Of a stretch of DNA of 38,619 nucleotides, positions 14,717 to 21,731 are shown piece by piece. Source of the stretch: an uncultured Prevotella sp. (lineage in GTDB: Bacteria; Bacteroidota; Bacteroidia; Bacteroidales; Bacteroidaceae). The translations under genes were made by a program, and so were the position numbers. The stretch lies in NCBI GenBank assembly GCA_900317685.1, contig ONHQ01000028.1, forward strand, positions 1-38,619, written 5' to 3'. Numbering within the stretch: the stretch's first letter is position 1; each line of letters starts with the position of its first letter. Under the pieces are notes generated by a model that was given only the letters and a program-made list of their open reading frames with translations, made no database searches and was not told the origin of the DNA.

Positions 14717-15628
14717 TCAAAACGTCACATAGGGTTCCAGTCGCTTGATTTCTTCCGGTGGGAAGTCCTTGCAGAGTCTCAGATCATTCAGGCTGTGAAT
14801 AGGCCCACGCAACCGGCGATAGTCCACGATGGCCTTAGCCTGGTAATAGTTGATATAGGGATGCCGCTTCAGTTCGCCCAATGTCAACGTGTTCACGTTC
14901 AGCTTGTGCACATCGCCCAACGCTATCTTCAAAAAGGGAATAGCTGACTGTGGGAATTCGTCGTCGATCTCCTTCAGCTGGCTTTGCGACACGAAGCCGC
15001 CCAAGCGTTCACGATAGTTGATGATGCGACGGGCCCAGTACGAGCCGATACCTGGCACACGCTTCAGCATATTGGTGTCGGCGAGGTTCAGGTTCACATG
15101 TTCTGTCGCGCTGAGTTTATGAGGATAGTCATAGTGCCGTGTGGTATCGTTTTCCGTACGCATCGTCTGCGTCGTCCCACCGTCGTATCTTCGTCTTTCG
15201 TGTCCATAATAGTCTGCCGCCGGCTGATAGTCGCTGCCAATGCGGATGTAGGGTGCCAGCTCCTCATATTGTTTCTTTGTCAGTCCGTAGAGCCTGGCAA
15301 AGTCTTCCTTTTGTCGGTAGACACCGCCTGCTGCCCGGTATTTATAGATGCTGCGCACCTGCCAGGGCTGCAATCCCAGTCTCAGCAGTTGCGTACTGTC
15401 GGCGGTGTTCGGGTCGAAAGCGAAACGGGCGTGCTGAGCCACCGGTTGGGCATAGTACACGTTGCCTTTCCGCTCTTCTGTCGCCACGGCTATGGAGTCA
15501 GCTGCTGTCGTGTCTACGCCATCGCCGCCCACATAGAACATCAGGGCGATGCCTGCCAAGGCCAGTGACAACAGAAAGATCATCACCAACCTGTCGCTAT
15601 GCTTATAGAGATAGGACTTGCTCTTCAT
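14717..15628 (-). CDS. ComEA-like helix-hairpin-helix DNA-binding protein
   Basis: The 303-residue protein has one N-terminal membrane segment (VMIFLLSLALAGIALMFYV, about 15-33) and a long exported part. The helix-hairpin-helix motifs are LNLADTNMLKRVPGIGSYWA with RIINYRERLGGF, LNVNTLTLGELKRHPYI with AIVDYRRLRG, and an earlier one around DPNTADSTQLLRLGL with IYKYRAAGGVY. ComEA proteins bind double-stranded DNA outside the inner membrane during uptake. This one is longer than Bacillus ComEA, as is usual in Bacteroidales. No ComEC channel is present here, so a transport role is only inferred. Confidence 0.83.
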   Translation of the reverse strand: MKSKSYLYKHSDRLVMIFLLSLALAGIALMFYVGGDGVDTTAADSIAVATEERKGNVYYAQPVAQHARFAFDPNTADSTQLLRLGLQPWQVRSIYKYRAAGGVYRQKEDFARLYGLTKKQYEELAPYIRIGSDYQPAADYYGHERRRYDGGTTQTMRTENDTTRHYDYPHKLSATEHVNLNLADTNMLKRVPGIGSYWARRIINYRERLGGFVSQSQLKEIDDEFPQSAIPFLKIALGDVHKLNVNTLTLGELKRHPYINYYQAKAIVDYRRLRGPIHSLNDLRLCKDFPPEEIKRLEPYVTF

Positions 15629-15830
15629 CGTACTTCCGTTTAGTGGTTAACCGCAGCACCGTCTCTCCGTGCCGCTTCCTGCTTGCAAATATACGATTTT
15701 ATCTCTTACCTTGTCATCGCCAATGGCAAAAAGATGGAAAGAAAATCAATATCAGCAGCAATACTTATTGGTTTTGACAGTTCACGCCCTCATTTCGTCT
15801 TTTGCAGTACCATCATCTATTTCCTCCTTC

Positions 15831-15950
15831 TTTCGTCCCTTGCAGCATATCACTCCCCTCTCCTTTGGAGAGGGGCACGGGGGTGAGGCTTTTTTTGGAG
15901 AGGGGTACGGGGGTGAGGCTTTTTTTTCGAGAGGGGCATGGGGGTGAGGC
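15831..15950. repeat. Dispersed intergenic repeat, copy A, with GAGAGGGG units
   Basis: The stretch opens with TTTCGTCCCTTGCAGCATAT (15831-15850) and continues with a CCCCTCTCC-GGAGAGGGG hairpin. It then has three spaced copies of GAGAGGGGnAnGGGGGTGAGGCT up to about 15950. A closely similar stretch lies at 21638-21720. The gap 15629-16038 holds no gene apart from this repeat and the promoter of the ATPase gene. Confidence 0.8.
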
Positions 15951-16002
15951 TCGGTATGGGGATGTGAGGCAACTTTGCAACCCGGTTGCACGCCAAACTT
16001 CT

Positions 16003-16010
16003 TACCTTTG
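16003..16010 (+). promoter_or_regulatory. -7 box of the P-type ATPase gene
   Basis: TACCTTTG matches TAnnTTTG and lies 28 bp upstream of the ATG at 16039. TTTG exists at 15974-15977, but the spacing is 25 bp and not 19. No site for a metal-responsive repressor was recognised. Confidence 0.5.
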
Positions 16011-16038
16011 CACCCAGAAACAAAAAAAAAAGAAAGCG

Positions 16039-17922
16039 ATGAACAAGAAACTGCTGAGAATCATTCTGTCTGCCGTGCTCCTGTTGGCTGCATGGCTCGT
16101 GACCCGTAATATAGCGCTGCCCGTATGGGGACAACTGCTGGTATTCCTCGTTCCCTACCTCATCGTAGGCTACGACGTGCTGGGCGAAGCATGGGAAGGC
16201 ATCCGTGAGGGCGACCCGTTTGACGAGGACTTCCTTATGGCAGTAGCCACCATCGGCGCTCTGCTCATCGGCTTCCTCCCCGGTGCCGAACCACAGTTTC
16301 CCGAGGCTGTCTTCGTGATGCTGTTCTTCCAGGTTGGCGAGCTCTTTGAGGACTATGCCGAGGACCGCAGCCGCGAGTCGATCACCAAGCTCATGGACAT
16401 TCGCCCCGACACCGCCAACGTAGAGCGCGGAGGCCAGGTCACCGTCGTAGCACCCGCTGACGTGAAGGTCGGCGAGACCATCGTGGTGAAACCCGGCGAG
16501 AAGATCCCACTCGACGGCACCGTCATTGAGGGCAGCTCCAGCCTTGACACTGTAGCTCTCACCGGCGAGAGCATACCACGCGGCGTAGACGTTGGCGGTG
16601 AAGTCATCTCCGGTTGTGTCAACATCTCCGGTGTGCTGCGCATCAAGACCACAAAGAGTTTCGGTGAGTCCACAGCCTCGAAAATCGTTGACCTCGTAGA
16701 GAACGCCAGTGCCAACAAGTCGCAGAGCGAGACGTTTATCACCCGTTTTGCTCATATCTACACGCCCATCGTGGTGTTCATGGCGCTTGCCCTGGCCTTC
16801 ATTCCACCCTTCTTCGCCTCGAGCTATGCCGACGCCTTCGGCACGTGGCTCTATCGTGCGCTGACGTTCTTGGTGGTCAGCTGTCCCTGTGCGCTGGTCA
16901 TCTCTGTGCCTCTGACATTCTTCGGTGGCATCGGCGGTGCGTCGCGGCGCGGCATCCTCATCAAGGGCGGCAACTACATGGACGTCCTTGCGCGCTGCTC
17001 CACAGTGGTCTTTGACAAAACCGGCACGCTGACCAAGGGTGTGTTCGCCGTTGATGCCGTTCACCCCGACCGGATGGATGCCAACGAGCTGCTCCATCTC
17101 GCCGCCCACGTGGAGCGTTTCTCCACCCACCCCATCGCCGCGGCACTGCGCCAGGCCTATCCCGACGAGCACGACCACTGCCGCGTCGAGGACATCGAAG
17201 AGGTGGCTGGCTATGGTGTGCAGGCCATGGTCAACGGTCACCGTGTCTGCGTGGGCAATGAGAAGATGATGCGCAAGGTGGGCGCCGAGGTGCACAGCTG
17301 CGTGAAATGTCAGGGACATGTGGGTACCGTGGTGCATGTTGCTGTCGACGGAAGCTACGCCGGACATGTCGTCATCTCTGACCAGGTGAAGCCCGACGCC
17401 CGTGAGGCGGTGGCGAGCCTGAAGCGTCTCGGCGTCCAGCGCACGGTGATGCTCACCGGCGATCATGAGCAGGTGGGGATGTTCGTAGCCGACGCGCTCG
17501 GTCTCGACGAATACCATGCCGGACTGCTGCCTGCCGACAAGGTGGAACATGTAGAGCGTCTGCTGCATGAGAAACCAGCAGGGACGAGTCTTGCCTTCGT
17601 CGGTGATGGCATCAACGACGCACCGGTCTTGGCACGCGCCGACGTAGGCATCGCCATGGGAGCCTTGGGCAGTGACGCTGCCATCGAGGCTGCTGACGTG
17701 GTGCTCATGGACGACAAACCGTCGAAGATCGCCGTCGCCATCCGCGTGGCACGCCACACACTGCGCATCGCACGGCAAAACGCAGGCTTCGCCATCGGCG
17801 TGAAGGTCGCCATCCTCGTCCTCGCCGCCTTTGGTCTGGCAGGCATGGGTCTCGCCGTCTTCGGTGATGTTGGCGTGATGGTCCTCTGCGTGATCAATGC
17901 CACACGGGCACTGAGAGCGTAA
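16039..17922 (+). CDS. Heavy-metal P1B-type ATPase (Zn/Cd/Pb export type)
   Basis: This 627-residue inner-membrane pump is expected to expel Zn, Cd or Pb using ATP. Visible features are the actuator loop (ALTGESIPRG), the membrane metal site CPC (282-284), and the phosphorylated Asp326 in DKTGTLT. The HP motif THPIAAAL, TGD and GDGINDAPVL follow. The last membrane helix contains GDVGVMVLCVINATRALRA, whose Asp fits the Zn/Cd/Pb subgroup. There is no N-terminal HMA metal-binding domain. The frame is open further upstream to 15802, but that part is translated repeat DNA; the ATG at 16039 follows the -7 box and opens a hydrophobic N-terminus. Confidence 0.92.
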   Translation: MNKKLLRIILSAVLLLAAWLVTRNIALPVWGQLLVFLVPYLIVGYDVLGEAWEGIREGDPFDEDFLMAVATIGALLIGFLPGAEPQFPEAVFVMLFFQVGELFEDYAEDRSRESITKLMDIRPDTANVERGGQVTVVAPADVKVGETIVVKPGEKIPLDGTVIEGSSSLDTVALTGESIPRGVDVGGEVISGCVNISGVLRIKTTKSFGESTASKIVDLVENASANKSQSETFITRFAHIYTPIVVFMALALAFIPPFFASSYADAFGTWLYRALTFLVVSCPCALVISVPLTFFGGIGGASRRGILIKGGNYMDVLARCSTVVFDKTGTLTKGVFAVDAVHPDRMDANELLHLAAHVERFSTHPIAAALRQAYPDEHDHCRVEDIEEVAGYGVQAMVNGHRVCVGNEKMMRKVGAEVHSCVKCQGHVGTVVHVAVDGSYAGHVVISDQVKPDAREAVASLKRLGVQRTVMLTGDHEQVGMFVADALGLDEYHAGLLPADKVEHVERLLHEKPAGTSLAFVGDGINDAPVLARADVGIAMGALGSDAAIEAADVVLMDDKPSKIAVAIRVARHTLRIARQNAGFAIGVKVAILVLAAFGLAGMGLAVFGDVGVMVLCVINATRALRA

Positions 17923-18095
17923 CAGAGCAAGGTGCCTTGTTCGTATTTTCCTTGACAAAAGTCTGTCAGGATTTCCTTTCATTCCAGAGAAGAAAGAAAG
18001 GGGATTGAACGACCAAACCACGGCCGGAAATGGCAAAAAGCATGGGCTTTCACTCAAAACAGTGGAGTCACAACTTCAAAAACCGTTTTTCTCAC

Positions 18096-18181
18096 TGTCA
18101 GAAAGCTGAGATGACACGATAAAAAAGGTACTTTGACGAAAAATTCTCTAGAGAATTTTTCGTCAAAGTACCTTTCTGACA
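18096..18181. repeat. Perfect 52-bp palindrome within a longer inverted repeat
   Basis: Bases 18124-18149 are the exact reverse complement of 18150-18175: 26-bp arms, no spacer, centre TTCTCTAGAGAA. A further pair, TGTCAGAAAG (18096-18105) and CTTTCTGACA (18172-18181), overlaps its right edge. It lies 200 bp after the ATPase stop and 340 bp before the GH127 regulatory site. Confidence 0.9.
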
Positions 18182-18339
18182 AGAGCGCAAAATCGTCATT
18201 TTTCATACATCGCTGTAAATCAACATATTACAAAAACGCCCGAAAATCGCAAAAAATCGACCGAGAGGACTCTTGCTCGCAAAAATCGCATTCTCAGTGC
18301 CCGTTTTTTGTCAGTTTATCCAACAAACAAAAAGAGCCC

Positions 18340-18367
18340 TTCCCTAACCCTCCCCAAAGGGAGGGAA
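18340..18367. repeat. Small GGGAGGG hairpin element
   Basis: TTCCC, a short interruption, then CCTCCC on the left pairs with GGGAGGGAA on the right. This is the same bulged design as the hairpin at 10915-10948. It probably belongs to a dispersed intergenic repeat family of Bacteroidales. Confidence 0.55.
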
Positions 18368-18517
18368 TTGCAATACCCTCAACATTGCTATGTCATAAGA
18401 GTGTTAGAATTTGGTCTAACGCTCCGCTACGCGGAATCAAGAAGATAAACGAATATAGAGAATATATAAGTTACGACTGTTATTCATGGTGTATCCTTTC
18501 CAGGGACATCTTACCTC

Positions 18518-18550
18518 TTTTGTACGATTCTTGCATGATTCTTGGACGAT
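18518..18550 (+). promoter_or_regulatory. Putative activator operator upstream of GH127
   Basis: Three tandem 11-bp units are visible: TTTTGTACGAT (18518-18528), TCTTGCATGAT (18529-18539), and TCTTGGACGAT (18540-18550). The outer two match the pair upstream of the GH146 gene with the same 22-bp period. The distance from the last unit to the -7 box is 28 bp, identical at the two loci. The likely ligand is the hybrid two-component regulator encoded at 21732-25673, but this is inference. Confidence 0.7.
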
Positions 18551-18578
18551 CGTTGCGTGGGGTTTGGAAATAATAGCG

Positions 18579-18586
18579 TAACTTTG
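18579..18586 (+). promoter_or_regulatory. -7 box of the GH127 promoter
   Basis: TAACTTTG matches TAnnTTTG, 31 bp upstream of the ATG. The -33 position (18556-18559) reads CGTG and not TTTG, which fits a promoter that needs an activator. Confidence 0.65.
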
Positions 18587-18617
18587 CGGAAAGGAAATCC
18601 TAATACACATTATATTT

Positions 18618-21080
18618 ATGAAACGACTTTTGACTTTCGCTGCCACCATAGTCATGCTGTTGCCCACGCAAGCACAGAAGCGACTCGGCGGCTATCCGAT
18701 CACTCCCGTGACATTCACCTCCGTGAAGGTGGCTCCCAACAGCTTTTGGGGACAAAGGCTTGAAGCCAGCCGCAAGGTCACCATACCACTCGCCTTCAGC
18801 AAATGCGAGGAGACAGGACGCTACAAGAACTTTGAGCATGCGGCCGAGCATCTCAAAGACCCGTCCAAAGTCTTTCCCATCTCTGGTTACAGCTTCGACG
18901 ACACCGATCCCTATAAGACCATTGAAGGAGCCAGCTATATTCTCCAGACCTATCCCGACGCCAAACTGAGACGTTATATCGACAGCGTGATCACGATCAT
19001 CGGCAGTGCGCAGGAGCCCGACGGCTATCTCTATACTGCCAGAACACAAAACCCGCAGCATCCTCATGAGTGGGCTGGCGACAAGCGCTGGTCGAAAGAA
19101 GAGGACCTCAGCCACGAGCTCTATAACCTCGGACATATGGTAGAGGCTGCCATCGCACACTACCAGGCCACGGGAAGCCGCCACTTCCTTGACATCGCCA
19201 TACGCTACGCCGACTGTGTCGTCCGTGAGGTAGGACCGAAAACAGGGCAGGCCTGCGTGGTGCCGGGACATCAGATCGCCGAGATGGCACTTTGCAAACT
19301 CTATCTCGTCACTGGCCAACGCAAGTATCTCGATGAGGCGAAGTTCTTCCTCGACTACCGTGGCAAGACACAGGTGCGGTCGGAATACTCTCAAAGCCAC
19401 AAACCGGTGATTGACCAGGACGAGGCTGTCGGTCACGCCGTGCGCGCCGCTTATATGTATGCGGGCATGGCCGATGTGGCAGCGCTCACCGGCGACACGG
19501 CTTACATCCATGCCATCGACCGCATCTGGGACAACATCGTCAGCAAGAAACTCTATATCACCGGTGGCATTGGTGCCACGAGCAACGGTGAAGCCTTCGG
19601 CGCCAACTATGAGCTGCCCAATATGAGTGCCTATGCCGAGACCTGCGCCGCCATCGGCAACGTGTATGTCAACTACCGGCTTTTCCTGCTCCACGGCGAG
19701 TCGAAATACTACGACGTGCTGGAGCGCACGCTCTACAATGGCCTCATCAGCGGTGTGAGCCTCGACGGCGGAAAGTTTTTCTATCCCAATCCGCTGGAGT
19801 CCATGGGGCAGCATCAGCGCCAGCCGTGGTTTGGCTGTGCCTGCTGCCCAAGCAACATCTGCCGTTTCATCCCCTCACTGCCAGGATATGTCTATGCCGT
19901 GAAGGACCGCAACCTCTATGTCAACCTGTTCTTGGCCAACAGTGCCACGATGAAGGTCGGCGGCAAGGAGGTAAAGCTGAGTCAAGAGACACAATACCCT
20001 TGGAATGGCGACATCGCGCTGAAGATTGAAGACAACCGGGCCGGACGCTTCAATATGAAGATACGCATCCCGGGATGGGCAAAGAGCCGACCCGTGCCGT
20101 CAGACCTCTATGAGTATTCCGACGGCAAGCGACCCTCTTACTCCGTGCTTGTCAACGGCAAGAAGATGGAAGCCGCTCTGGAGGCCGACGGATACTATAC
20201 CATCAACCGCACATGGAAGAAGGGTGATGTCGTGCGCATCCACTTCGATATGGACGTGCGCACCGTACGCGCAAATAATAAGGTGGTGGCTGACCGCGGA
20301 CTGATCGCCGTGGAGCGTGGACCGCTGGTCTACTGTGCTGAGTGGCCTGACAACAACTTCGACATCATGGGCATGCTCGTCAACCAAAGTCCGACGTTCG
20401 CCGCCGGAGAGAAGCCGATGGCTGCCTTCATCCCCGCCGACCGCCAAAAGCAACTCACACTCTTCAAGACACAAAACATCACCACACTCTCCACCGACGC
20501 CCAGTTACTGGCCTACGACAAGCAGGGACGGCTGACCACAACAGACGAGCGGCTGACGCTGATCCCGTATTTCGCCTGGTGCCATCGTGGCAGTGGCAAC
20601 ATGAAGGTATGGATGCCGCAGGATGTGCGCGCCACCCGTCCCGCCACACCGGCCACGCTGGCTTCGCAAGCCACTATCGCCTCGTCGACACCCTCAGCAT
20701 CGATGAAGAGTATTGCCGACGGACTGGTGCCCGCCGACGAAAACGACCGTTCGGTACCCTATTTCCATTGGTGGCCGAAACAAGGAACTACGGAGTGGAT
20801 CACCTACACCTTTACTGAGCCACAGCAAGTGCAGTCCGCAACCATCTACTGGTACGACGACCAGCCCTGGGGCGGATGCAAAGTTCCGCAGTCTTGGAAC
20901 ATTGAATACCAAAACGCGCAAGGCCAGTGGCAGCCGGTGGCAGATGCCGACAGCTATCCCGTCAAGAAGGGACAGCCCTGCACCGTACACTTCACGCCCG
21001 TAAAGACGAAGGTGCTTCGCCTCAACGTCAAGCAGCCCGAGAAATACTCCTGCGGACTGTTTGAGTGGAGCGTGAAGTAA
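18618..21080 (+). CDS. GH127 beta-L-arabinofuranosidase with C-terminal F5/8-type domain
   Basis: This 820-residue secreted or periplasmic enzyme is expected to release beta-linked L-arabinofuranose. A signal peptide (KRLLTFAATIVMLLPTQAQ) is followed by the DUF1680/GH127 catalytic barrel. The active-site residues line up with Bifidobacterium HypBA1: acid/base Glu325 in GATSNGEAF, zinc ligands Glu341 and Cys343 in AETCAA, and CACCPSN with Cys409 (nucleophile) and Cys410. The C-terminal 130 residues (ADGLVPADENDRSVPYFHWW onward) resemble an F5/8 type C carbohydrate-binding domain. HypBA1 acts on arabino-oligosaccharides of hydroxyproline-rich glycoproteins, so a similar substrate is plausible. 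The upstream operator is shared with the GH146-SusC operon. Confidence 0.9.
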   Translation: MKRLLTFAATIVMLLPTQAQKRLGGYPITPVTFTSVKVAPNSFWGQRLEASRKVTIPLAFSKCEETGRYKNFEHAAEHLKDPSKVFPISGYSFDDTDPYKTIEGASYILQTYPDAKLRRYIDSVITIIGSAQEPDGYLYTARTQNPQHPHEWAGDKRWSKEEDLSHELYNLGHMVEAAIAHYQATGSRHFLDIAIRYADCVVREVGPKTGQACVVPGHQIAEMALCKLYLVTGQRKYLDEAKFFLDYRGKTQVRSEYSQSHKPVIDQDEAVGHAVRAAYMYAGMADVAALTGDTAYIHAIDRIWDNIVSKKLYITGGIGATSNGEAFGANYELPNMSAYAETCAAIGNVYVNYRLFLLHGESKYYDVLERTLYNGLISGVSLDGGKFFYPNPLESMGQHQRQPWFGCACCPSNICRFIPSLPGYVYAVKDRNLYVNLFLANSATMKVGGKEVKLSQETQYPWNGDIALKIEDNRAGRFNMKIRIPGWAKSRPVPSDLYEYSDGKRPSYSVLVNGKKMEAALEADGYYTINRTWKKGDVVRIHFDMDVRTVRANNKVVADRGLIAVERGPLVYCAEWPDNNFDIMGMLVNQSPTFAAGEKPMAAFIPADRQKQLTLFKTQNITTLSTDAQLLAYDKQGRLTTTDERLTLIPYFAWCHRGSGNMKVWMPQDVRATRPATPATLASQATIASSTPSASMKSIADGLVPADENDRSVPYFHWWPKQGTTEWITYTFTEPQQVQSATIYWYDDQPWGGCKVPQSWNIEYQNAQGQWQPVADADSYPVKKGQPCTVHFTPVKTKVLRLNVKQPEKYSCGLFEWSVK

Positions 21081-21156
21081 CATCAAAAATGTTCCGAAGA
21101 AATGGCATGGCAAGATAATTGCGCACATATTTGAGAAGAACAGATCTTATCGATAC

Positions 21157-21206
21157 AAGAAATGGAGAAAGGGAAGTAAAACGGTGTACCCTTTCTCCAA
21201 TTTCTT
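21157..21206 (+). terminator. Strong hairpin downstream of GH127
   Basis: AAGAAATGGAGAAAGGG (21157-21173) pairs with the stretch 21189-21206, giving a 17-bp stem with a single bulged A. The T-run is short. It probably ends the GH127 transcript. Confidence 0.6.
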
Positions 21207-21304
21207 ATATTACCACAAGAAAAAGACACTCCCCCGAGAAACAATATCCTCAGAGAGCTCTATCATTGTACAATGATTAAACAAACAACTCATAGATGTC
21301 ATTT

Positions 21305-21466
21305 CTATACCAATCCTGCCTTACGCAAGACCTTATCCACAACACTGATGTCGATTTTGATTTTTCTTCGTTTGCTACGCTCTTCGGGCGAAGCTTCAGC
21401 CAATTTTATAAATCTTTCAGCGGCTTCGCCATGAAGGGTTGGAATTGCTTTGATTTCTAATGCCAT
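21305..21466 (-). CDS. Small antitoxin-like protein, orphan
   Basis: The 53-residue protein begins MALEIKAIPTLHGEAAERF and ends with a charged helix (ISVVDKVLRKAGLV). The pattern is that of short antitoxins paired with PIN or RelE-type toxins in Bacteroidales, but no toxin gene is next to it. A longer frame starts at 21526. I chose the ATG at 21464-21466 because it has an AGGAGG sequence 5 bp upstream, rare in this phylum, and a TATTTTTG box further upstream. It lies between the convergent GH127 and HTCS genes. A function other than antitoxin cannot be excluded. Confidence 0.6.
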   Translation of the reverse strand: MALEIKAIPTLHGEAAERFIKLAEASPEERSKRRKIKIDISVVDKVLRKAGLV

Positions 21467-21471
21467 AGTTA

Positions 21472-21477
21472 CCTCCT
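21472..21477 (-). promoter_or_regulatory. Shine-Dalgarno site of the small protein
   Basis: On the minus strand AGGAGG lies 5 bp before the ATG at 21466. Strong Shine-Dalgarno sites are unusual in Bacteroidetes, and this one decides the start of the 53-residue reading. Confidence 0.6.
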
Positions 21478-21491
21478 CTTTGTTTTTAATG

Positions 21492-21499
21492 CAAAAATA
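21492..21499 (-). promoter_or_regulatory. -7 box of the small antitoxin-like gene
   Basis: On the minus strand this reads TATTTTTG, matching TAnnTTTG, 25 bp upstream of the ATG at 21466. No -33 TTTG at 19-bp spacing. Confidence 0.45.
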
Positions 21500-21637
21500 A
21501 GTTTTTATCTTGAAACAGGCAGGCATTTCCCTATTTTATTTTTCATGGGATGCAGTTTAATTGTTATATCTTTGTGAGCAAATTGTCCAGAGACATACGT
21601 TTCTTATCTTTGGACTTGTAGGGTAGTAAGCCCTACC

Positions 21638-21720
21638 TTTCGTCCCTTGCAGCATATCACCCCCCTCTCCCCTTGGAGAGGGGTTGGGGGTGAGGCCGTA
21701 GAGGGGTTGGGGGTGAGGCT
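21638..21720. repeat. Dispersed intergenic repeat, copy B
   Basis: It starts with the same TTTCGTCCCTTGCAGCATAT as copy A at 15831. It also has the CCCCTCTCC-GGAGAGGGG hairpin and two GAGGGGTTGGGGGTGAGGC units. It lies directly after the stop of the hybrid regulator gene. Confidence 0.8.
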
Positions 21721-21731
21721 GGTAAGGCTCT

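Larger units (their letters stand above)
17923..18517. other. Gene-free spacer with hairpins
   Basis: No supported gene. It holds the 52-bp palindrome (18124-18175) and the GGGAGGG hairpin at 18340-18367. Two small hairpins lie around 18403-18420 (GTTAGA/TCTAAC) and 18425-18437 (TCCGC/GCGGA). The part 18185-18310 has repeated AAAATCGC-type words. Frames that cross this region run through repeats and regulatory sites and are not credible genes. Confidence 0.6.

Noticed and set aside
13497-15628. A complete competence cluster
   Set aside because: ComF-like and ComEA-like genes are present but ComEC, DprA and pilus genes are absent from the window, and the genes are on opposite strands with ridA between them.
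15802-16038. N-terminal extension of the metal ATPase (a missing HMA domain?)
   Set aside because: The added residues are translated GAGAGGGG repeats; the promoter box at 16003 and the hydrophobic start at 16039 argue for the shorter protein. No CxxC metal site is present.
18133-18573. Plus-strand frame of 146 codons
   Set aside because: It crosses the palindrome, the GGGAGGG element and the operator, and shows no protein family.
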